Of a stretch of 34,985 bases of DNA, positions 28,539-34,985 are shown piece after piece (positions within the stretch are counted from its first letter, which is position 1; each line of letters begins with the position of its first letter). Under the pieces are notes generated by a model. It ran no database searches, had not been told where the DNA came from, and was given only the letters and a program-made list of their open reading frames with translations. The stretch comes from Pseudomonadota bacterium (GTDB lineage Bacteria > Pseudomonadota > Gammaproteobacteria > Acidithiobacillales > Acidithiobacillaceae), in contig JAKARO010000020.1 of the NCBI GenBank assembly GCA_021821885.1, forward strand, positions 1-34,985, written 5' to 3'. The translations under genes were made by a program, and so were the position numbers.

Positions 28539-29057
28539 ATCGCGACAGAAAAGGAAATCCGCATCAACCGGGAGATTACCGCACCAAAGGTCCGGCTGAT
28601 CGGGGAAGAAGGCGACCAGCTCGGAATCGTATCCCTGGCCGATGCGCTGTACAAGGCGGATGAGGCTGAACTCGACCTGGTGGAAATTGCCCCGCAGGCG
28701 GTCCCTCCTGTCTGCCGGGTCATGGACTATGGCAAGTTCCGTTTCCAGGAAAGCAAGCGCCAGCATGAGGCCAGGAAGCGGCAGAAGCAGAGCCAGGTCA
28801 AGGAAGTCAAGTTCCGTCCGCGTACGGACGAGGCGGACTACCAGATCAAGCTGAGAAACATCACCCGCTTCCTGGAAGATGGGGACCGTGCCAAGGTGAC
28901 ACTGCGCTTCCGGGGCCGGGAAATGAGCCATCCGGAGCTGGGCATGGAACTGCTGAACCGGGTGGAAAAAGATTTGACGGAAACGGGCGTGGTCGAGCAG
29001 CGTCCACGCATGGAAGGGCGGCAGATGGTCATGGTCATCGCCCCCAAAAAGAAATAG
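28539..29057 (+). CDS. infC: Translation initiation factor IF-3, AUC start codon
   Basis: Binds the 30S subunit and enforces correct start-codon choice. The N-terminal domain reads [20 protein letters not shown] onward and requires translation from before 28555. In this frame there is no ATG, GTG or TTG between the stop at 28521-28523 and that domain. ATC 28539-28541 is the only near-cognate start, 8 nt after GGGGGAGG (28523-28530). This gives 172 aa (E. coli 180). The first ordinary start, GTG 28680, would delete the conserved N-terminal domain. E. coli infC uses AUU, which IF-3 discriminates against to repress its own synthesis; AUC is in the same discriminated class, so the same autoregulation is likely. 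The C-terminal domain with [15 protein letters not shown] is complete. Confidence 0.96.
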   Translation: MATEKEIRINREITAPKVRLIGEEGDQLGIVSLADALYKADEAELDLVEIAPQAVPPVCRVMDYGKFRFQESKRQHEARKRQKQSQVKEVKFRPRTDEADYQIKLRNITRFLEDGDRAKVTLRFRGREMSHPELGMELLNRVEKDLTETGVVEQRPRMEGRQMVMVIAPKKK

Positions 29058-29068
29058 GAGAGGCTACA

Positions 29069-29266
29069 ATGCCAAAGTTGAAGACCAATCGGGGAGCCGC
29101 CAAGCGCTTCAAGCGTACCGGATCGGGCAGGTTCAAGCACCGCCAGGCGTTCCTGAACCACATTCTGACCAAGAAAAGTACCAAGCGGAAGCGTCACCTC
29201 CGCCATACGGTGGTGACCTCCGGCAGTGACCAGGCTGCCCTCCGCCAGATGATGCCCTACGCTTAA
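29069..29266 (+). CDS. rpmI: Ribosomal protein bL35
   Basis: Small basic protein of the 50S subunit, 65 aa. The start [20 protein letters not shown] and the SGKFKH-like [26 protein letters not shown] core are typical. AGGAGAGG precedes the ATG. It lies 11 nt after infC and 18 nt before rplT, the conserved arrangement in which L20 represses the operon in E. coli. I could not identify an L20 operator by eye. Confidence 0.98.
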   Translation: MPKLKTNRGAAKRFKRTGSGRFKHRQAFLNHILTKKSTKRKRHLRHTVVTSGSDQAALRQMMPYA

Positions 29267-29284
29267 CGCTGGAGGAGACCAGTC

Positions 29285-30690
<1,406 letters not shown>

Positions 30691-30698
30691 GATAACCG

Positions 30699-33098
30699 AT
30701 GCGTGTCAGTCTGCAGTGGCTAGGGGCATATCTGGACAGCGGTCTTTCGGCGGCGGCGATTGGTGAACGGCTGACAATGGGCGGGCTGGAGGTGGAAGGG
30801 ACAGAGGCCGCGGCGCCCGCCTTCCATGGTGTCCGCACCGGCCACGTGCTGTCGGTTGAACCCCATCCCGCTGCAGAACGGCTGTGCGTGGCCCTGGTGG
30901 AGGCCGGGGATAAGGTTCCCCTCCAGATCGTCTGCGGGGCCGCCAACCTGCGTACGGGGCAGAAGGTCTGTGTGGCCACTGCGGGCGCGCTGCTGCCGGG
31001 TGGCGTCGCGATTGCGGAATCGGAACTGCGGGGCGTGCGCTCCCAGGGCATGCTCTGTTCGGCAGCCGAACTGGGACTGGAAGATGGCAGCAGCGGTCTG
31101 CTGGAGCTGGATCCGGAAGTCCCGGCCGGTCTGGACCTGCGCGCCTGGCTGGGCCTGGACGACCAGGTGCTGACACTGGGAATCACCCCCAACCGCGGGG
31201 ATGCCCTGTCCCTGCTTGGCGTGGCAAGGGATCTGGCGGCGTTGGGCGCGGGGGTGTTCCGTGCGCCCGCATACGCCACACCGGACTGGGCCACCGTGCC
31301 AGGCAGTGGCCGGCTGGATAGCTCCCTGGATGTCCGGGTGGACCCGGCGGCCCGGGAGGCCTGCCCGGTCTACACCGCGGTGCTGCTGGAAGGCCTTCCG
31401 CATCGGCTGCCCGATCTCTGGCGCGAGCGCCTGCGCCGTAGCGGGCAGAAGAGAATTTCTCCACTGGTGGACTGGCTGAATGTCTGGATGGTTGATCTGG
31501 GCCAGCCGATGCACGCTTTCGACGCCGACCGGCTGGCCGGCGGTGTCCAGGTCCGGTGGGCCAGGTCCGGGGAGGAATTCGATGCCCTTGACGGGCGCGA
31601 CCTTCACCTGTCGGAAGATATGCTCGTTGTTGCAGACAGCATTGGACCCGTGGCGCTTGCGGGGATTATCGGTGGTCGCCGGACAGCGGTGTCGTCCGGG
31701 ACCCGCAGGGTGCTGCTGGAATCCGCATGGTTTTCTCCGGGAGCCGTGCAGGGGCGCGCGCGGCGCCTGGGTATCCAGACCGAGGCCAGCCAGCGTTTTG
31801 AGCGGGGGGTGGATTTCTGTCTGGCAGCACCGGCGGCTGCCGGTCTGCTCACGGCGATGGAATCTTCATCCCCGGCCATCTGCCGGGATGCGGTGATCGT
31901 GAAAAGCGGGGCTCTATCCCGGCCGGCAGCCATCCGGCTTCGGGCGGACCGCATAGGGCGGATTCTGGGGACCCGGCTGGAAAACCACGAAGTGGCCACC
32001 TACCTGGGGGCGCTGGGGTGTGTCCTGGAAGAACAGGATGCCGGCTGGGAGGTCGTTCCGCCGGGCCACCGTCAGGACCTTCGGATTGAGGCGGACCTGA
32101 TTGAGGAAGTGGCACGGCTTTCCGGGTATGACCGTCTGCCCGCACGCCAGCCCAGGGCTCCGCTCCGGCCCCTGCCCGTGCCGGGCGAGGGGCCACTCCC
32201 GGTTCTGCGGGGTGTCCTGGTGGAGCGGGACTGCCACGAGGTCATCACCTACAGCTTCATTTCCAGCGAACTCCAGGAACTGTGCTATCCGGGTGTCGCC
32301 GCGCCGCAGCTGCAGAATCCCCTCTCGGCGGATATGGCCGTCATGCGTGCCGGTCTCTGGCCGGGACTGCTGCAGGCGCTCCAGTTCAACCGGAACCGGC
32401 AGCAGGACCGGATCCGGATTTTTGAGACAGGCCGGGTGTTTGCGGATGGCCAGCAGACCCTGCATCTTGCCGGCTGTCTCCACGGGCCGGCCGGAAGGGA
32501 GAACTGGGCGGATTCTGGACGTGGCCTGGATTTTTTTGATGCGAAAGGCGATGTTTCGGCCCTGCTGGGCACATGGCCAGGCCGGATTTTCCAGTTTTCC
32601 TCCTGTAGCGATCCGGCCCTCCACCCGGGCCAGTCTGCAGAAATATCCTGTGATGGCATCTCCGTGGGCCGGATGGGTGCCCTGCACCCGCAGCTGGCAC
32701 AACAGTTTGGCCTGGACAAAACACCATTCCTCTTCTATCTCCGTCTGGAGAAGCTGGTGGCCCTCGAAGCGGCCAGCCGGTTTCATCCGCTGTCTCCCTT
32801 CCCGGGAGTCCGCCGGGATCTGGCTTTTACGGTACCGGAGGGTATTTCTGCCGGGGCCGTTCTGGACGCGGTGTGGGGAGGTGCCAGTGCGCTTCTGCAG
32901 GAAGTAGAGGTTTTTGACCGGTACGTGGCGGAGCACCTGCCGCCGCAAACATACAGCCTGGGCCTGCGCTTTTTTCTGCAGGATCCCGAGAGGACACTTA
33001 CCGATGCCGGAGTGCAGCAGGAAATGGACCGTATCCTGCTGGCCGTCCGGCGGGCCGTTCCCGTCGAGTTGCGTGATGGAGGTACAGCATGGCAGTAA
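30699..33098 (+). CDS. pheT: Phenylalanyl-tRNA synthetase, beta subunit
   Basis: Second subunit of the phenylalanyl enzyme, with editing and tRNA-binding functions. Domains in order over 799 aa: an N-terminal helix pair ([13 protein letters not shown]), an EMAP-like tRNA-binding domain (about 40-150), the B3/B4 editing domain (about 205-385), B5 (about 400-475), a catalytic-like core, and a C-terminal ferredoxin-fold anticodon-binding domain (about 705-798) starting [12 protein letters not shown]. The length matches the family. It overlaps the ihfA start by 10 nt. Confidence 0.98.
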   Translation: MRVSLQWLGAYLDSGLSAAAIGERLTMGGLEVEGTEAAAPAFHGVRTGHVLSVEPHPAAERLCVALVEAGDKVPLQIVCGAANLRTGQKVCVATAGALLPGGVAIAESELRGVRSQGMLCSAAELGLEDGSSGLLELDPEVPAGLDLRAWLGLDDQVLTLGITPNRGDALSLLGVARDLAALGAGVFRAPAYATPDWATVPGSGRLDSSLDVRVDPAAREACPVYTAVLLEGLPHRLPDLWRERLRRSGQKRISPLVDWLNVWMVDLGQPMHAFDADRLAGGVQVRWARSGEEFDALDGRDLHLSEDMLVVADSIGPVALAGIIGGRRTAVSSGTRRVLLESAWFSPGAVQGRARRLGIQTEASQRFERGVDFCLAAPAAAGLLTAMESSSPAICRDAVIVKSGALSRPAAIRLRADRIGRILGTRLENHEVATYLGALGCVLEEQDAGWEVVPPGHRQDLRIEADLIEEVARLSGYDRLPARQPRAPLRPLPVPGEGPLPVLRGVLVERDCHEVITYSFISSELQELCYPGVAAPQLQNPLSADMAVMRAGLWPGLLQALQFNRNRQQDRIRIFETGRVFADGQQTLHLAGCLHGPAGRENWADSGRGLDFFDAKGDVSALLGTWPGRIFQFSSCSDPALHPGQSAEISCDGISVGRMGALHPQLAQQFGLDKTPFLFYLRLEKLVALEAASRFHPLSPFPGVRRDLAFTVPEGISAGAVLDAVWGGASALLQEVEVFDRYVAEHLPPQTYSLGLRFFLQDPERTLTDAGVQQEMDRILLAVRRAVPVELRDGGTAWQ

Positions 33099-33388
33099 CC
33101 AAGGCCGAAATTGTAGACATGTTGTTCGATACCATGGGGCTGAACAAGCGCGAGGCAAAGGGGATTGTGGAATCGTTTTTCGACGGTATCCGGCAGACGC
33201 TTGCGGCCGGGGAAGAGGTCAAGCTGTCGGGATTTGGCAATTTTACCCTGCGGGACAAAAATCCGCGCCCGGGCCGGAATCCCAAGACAGGAGTCGAAAT
33301 CACCATCACGGCACGGCGGGTCGTCACCTTCCATCCGAGCCAGAAGCTCAAGGCCTACGTCAATGGTGGCGGACCAGCAGCCTCCTAG
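33089..33388 (+). CDS. ihfA: Integration host factor, alpha subunit
   Basis: DNA-bending protein that pairs with IhfB. The 99 residues show the dimerisation helices at the N-terminus ([20 protein letters not shown]), then the beta-arm [27 protein letters not shown], whose Pro intercalates in the minor groove. GGAGG precedes the ATG inside pheT. Placement after pheT is the conserved proteobacterial arrangement. Its 3' end overlaps the next gene by 26 nt. Confidence 0.98.
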   Translation: MAVTKAEIVDMLFDTMGLNKREAKGIVESFFDGIRQTLAAGEEVKLSGFGNFTLRDKNPRPGRNPKTGVEITITARRVVTFHPSQKLKAYVNGGGPAAS

Positions 33389-33809
33389 AGGGAAAATCGC
33401 AAAAGCCCTCGAGCCGCTTCCAGAGATTCCGGAAAAACACTATTTTTCCATCAGTGAGGCTGCGCATCTCTGTGGGGTAAAGGCGCATGTTCTCCGTTAC
33501 TGGGAACAGGAATTTCCCCAGCTGCGCCCCCTGAAGCGGAGGGGAAACCGGCGCTATTACCAGAAACATGACCTGCTGCTGGTTCGCAGGATACGCTCCC
33601 TGCTCTATGGGGACGGCTTTACCATCCATGGGGCCCGCGAGCGCCTTGCGGTTCCGGAGCCGGACAATGGCCAGATGGCCCTTGAGATGCTGGATCTGGC
33701 CAGCCCGGTGGGTACGACGCAGGCCGAGTGGCCGGCACGGCTCCGGATGCTTCGCCAGGAGCTCCGGCGCTTGCTGGAACTCTGCCGCCAGGACGGGATT
33801 GACCGGTGA
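33363..33809 (+). CDS. MerR-family transcriptional regulator
   Basis: A 148-residue protein whose winged-helix domain (about 28-95) contains [29 protein letters not shown] and [33 protein letters not shown], the MerR pattern. The C-terminal part is a short Leu/Arg-rich helix suitable for dimerisation, without Cys clusters for metal sensing. A MerR gene of this kind follows ihfA and precedes tRNA-Pro in Pseudomonas and many relatives; its target is not known to me. The start is ambiguous: ATG 33363 or GTG 33366, both within ihfA and without a strong ribosome binding site. Confidence 0.9.
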   Translation: MVADQQPPRGKIAKALEPLPEIPEKHYFSISEAAHLCGVKAHVLRYWEQEFPQLRPLKRRGNRRYYQKHDLLLVRRIRSLLYGDGFTIHGARERLAVPEPDNGQMALEMLDLASPVGTTQAEWPARLRMLRQELRRLLELCRQDGIDR

Positions 33810-33828
33810 GGGCTTTTCCGCGTACATT
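33799..33828 (+). promoter_or_regulatory. Promoter of tRNA-Pro
   Basis: TTGACC (33799-33804) and TACATT (33823-33828) are 18 bp apart, with the expected start about 4 nt before the mature tRNA at 33839. The spacing and position match the tRNA-Val promoter in this window: 40 bp from the -35 start to the tRNA 5' end in both. Confidence 0.65.
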
Positions 33829-33838
33829 ACCCGACTCG

Positions 33839-33915
<77 letters not shown>

Positions 33916-33954
33916 ATTAATCGATGGGTTAGGTCGTATTTCCCTGATTTGTTT

Positions 33955-33983
33955 TTCTACAATCACCACCGTCTTCTACAATC
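33955..33983. repeat. Direct repeat between tRNA-Pro and the integrase gene
   Basis: TTCTACAATC occurs at 33955-33964 and 33974-33983, a period of 19 bp, in the 72-bp gap between the tRNA-Pro 3' end and the integrase stop. Short spaced direct repeats beside a tRNA attachment site are typical of arm-type integrase or excisionase binding sites, but chance is not excluded for a 10-mer pair. Confidence 0.5.
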
Positions 33984-33987
33984 CTGC

Positions 33988-34605
33988 TCAGTGGGGTGAT
34001 CCGCTCCGCTCCGCTTCTCTGGCTCTGATATATGCTTCAGTCATATCGCCGCTGGCATGTCCGGTCAGTGCTTGCGCGTAGTCTCTTCCAGCGACCCGTT
34101 TGGCGTCCGTAAGCGCCTTGGCTCGTATGTCATGAAAGTGAATATCCTCCACGCCAGCTTTGGCCATGATACGTCTCCAGGCACTGTTCCAACCGTTCAC
34201 ACTATAGGGTTGCCTGTCTCGTGTGCAGAAGAAGTAGAGCGACCCTACCCTGCGGCGCAAGCTCCTGGAACGTGAAATCACTTCGTCCAAGGCAGGGGCA
34301 ATGATGAAGGCCATCTTTTTCCCAGTCTTGCCCTGATTGACAAGTAAAGAGTCCCCGTTGATATCCGAAAGTCGAAGCCTCATGATATCGCCGCGCCGCA
34401 TGGCAGTGAGGTAGGCGATATCAATGATGCACTGCCACTGGCTATCTGCATGTGACCTGATAAGGTCGAGCTCCTCGTCACTGATGTAGCGGTCCCGTGG
34501 TTTTTCCTTGTTTCGCCTGACACCCTTGGTTGGATTGTGTTCACACCAGCCCCATCGAATGGCAAAGGAGAAGACCGTTGAAAGAAGGGCCATCTCGCGA
34601 CATGC
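33988..34605 (-). pseudogene. Tyrosine recombinase (integrase), N-terminally truncated
   Basis: About 200 residues of the C-terminal catalytic domain of a phage/island integrase. Catalytic signatures are present: Arg in TAMRRGDIMRL, H-D-I-R in FHDIRAKALTD, His in LTGHAS and the nucleophile Tyr in MTEAYIR. The usual arm-binding and core-binding domains (about 150-200 residues) are missing. Family-like sequence begins at REMALLSTVF, immediately after an in-frame TAG (34606-34608) that ends the neighbouring transposase frame. The gene stops 72 bp from tRNA-Pro, the standard place for an island integrase. An internal ATG at 34593 could give a 201-residue fragment, unlikely to be active. Confidence 0.85.
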
Positions 34606-34985
34606 CTATGAACCATTCTCAGCCGCCAAGCGGACGGGTCGGTGGTCCATACAGGCGTTGAGCAAGCGCATGGGTAGCTCTGGCTCCCAAGAACGTCGGT
34701 TGAAGCGGTAGACGGACTCGTCCAGGTATTCCTGCAGATATTTTCCGCTGGCCCCGTGGAAGGTACCCGGCAGGCAGGCCTTGAGATTACCGATGGCGAT
34801 GTGCACCCGGGGCAGCCACTCGTCTACCTTCCCGGCAGGGGTCACACGGCCCTCATGTTGCTGCGTTTCTCCCAGAACCTTCAGTGCCACAAGACCATCC
34901 GTGTGAGCAGGTTGCTGCGGCAGCAGGCGACGCCTGGCAAACCGGCGAATATTTTCTGCGGACACCGATGGCGTCGCCTCCATGG
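34606..34985 (-). mobile_element. IS1595/ISXO2-type transposase, partial (5' part outside window)
   Basis: The last ~125 residues of a DDE-type transposase, running off the right edge. The segment HTDGLVALKVLGETQQHEG, then VHIAIGNLKACLPGTFHG and SGKYLQEYLDESVYRFNRR, is characteristic of the ISXO2-like domain of IS1595-family elements. The usual DEFCYRFNRR has become DESVYRFNRR. It ends AENGS at TAG 34606-34608 and the same reading frame continues into the integrase remnant. I see no terminal inverted repeat between the stop and the integrase sequence, so the element end is either inside the coding end or deleted. Confidence 0.85.

Overview
This GC-rich window is mostly a conserved proteobacterial housekeeping block, with mobile-element debris at both ends. 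Gene content and order (tpiA-secG-tRNA-Leu-nuoA to N, then thrS-infC-rpmI-rplT-pheS-pheT-ihfA-merR-tRNA-Pro) point to Proteobacteria near the beta/gamma boundary. A DUF2818-type gene after nuoN is usual in Betaproteobacteria. The NrdA/NrdB type and the ihfA-merR-tRNA-Pro order recall Pseudomonas. An Acidithiobacillus-like chromosome is one possibility, but I cannot fix the genus from sequence alone.

Layout. (1) 1-387: the end of an unidentified, possibly transposase-derived ORF, then a noncoding stretch with a perfect 11-bp hairpin. (2) 388-4396, minus strand: nrdA-nrdB, the class Ia ribonucleotide reductase. The shared upstream region with divergent tldD holds a good sigma70-type promoter, two NrdR-box-like sites 32 bp apart and DnaA boxes. 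(3) 4664-11659, plus strand: tldD, ftsH, folP, glmM, tpiA and secG (proteolysis, folate, cell-wall precursor, glycolysis, secretion). (4) 11701-26426: tRNA-Leu(GAG), a structured leader, all 13 separate nuo genes A to N (14 subunit letters, no I-K loss, C and D unfused) and a small DUF2818-type membrane protein. Together these encode a complete proton-pumping complex I with its FMN and Fe-S ligands visible, including the optional N7 cluster in NuoG. (5) 26463-33915: tRNA-Val(GAC), thrS, infC, rpmI, rplT, pheS, pheT, ihfA, a MerR-type regulator and tRNA-Pro(GGG), a translation-centred operon. infC has no ordinary start codon for its N-terminal domain and evidently begins at AUC. (6) 33916-34985: the C-terminal part of a tyrosine recombinase beside tRNA-Pro, joined in frame, across one stop codon, to an IS1595/ISXO2-type transposase that runs off the window. 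This is the edge of a genomic island or its remnant.

I found no new multi-gene system. The points most worth a second look are the AUC start of infC, the composite NrdR/DnaA control region of nrdAB, the 14-bp perfect hairpin at the ftsH-folP junction, the mutually exclusive hairpins in the nuo leader, and the broken integrase junction at tRNA-Pro.
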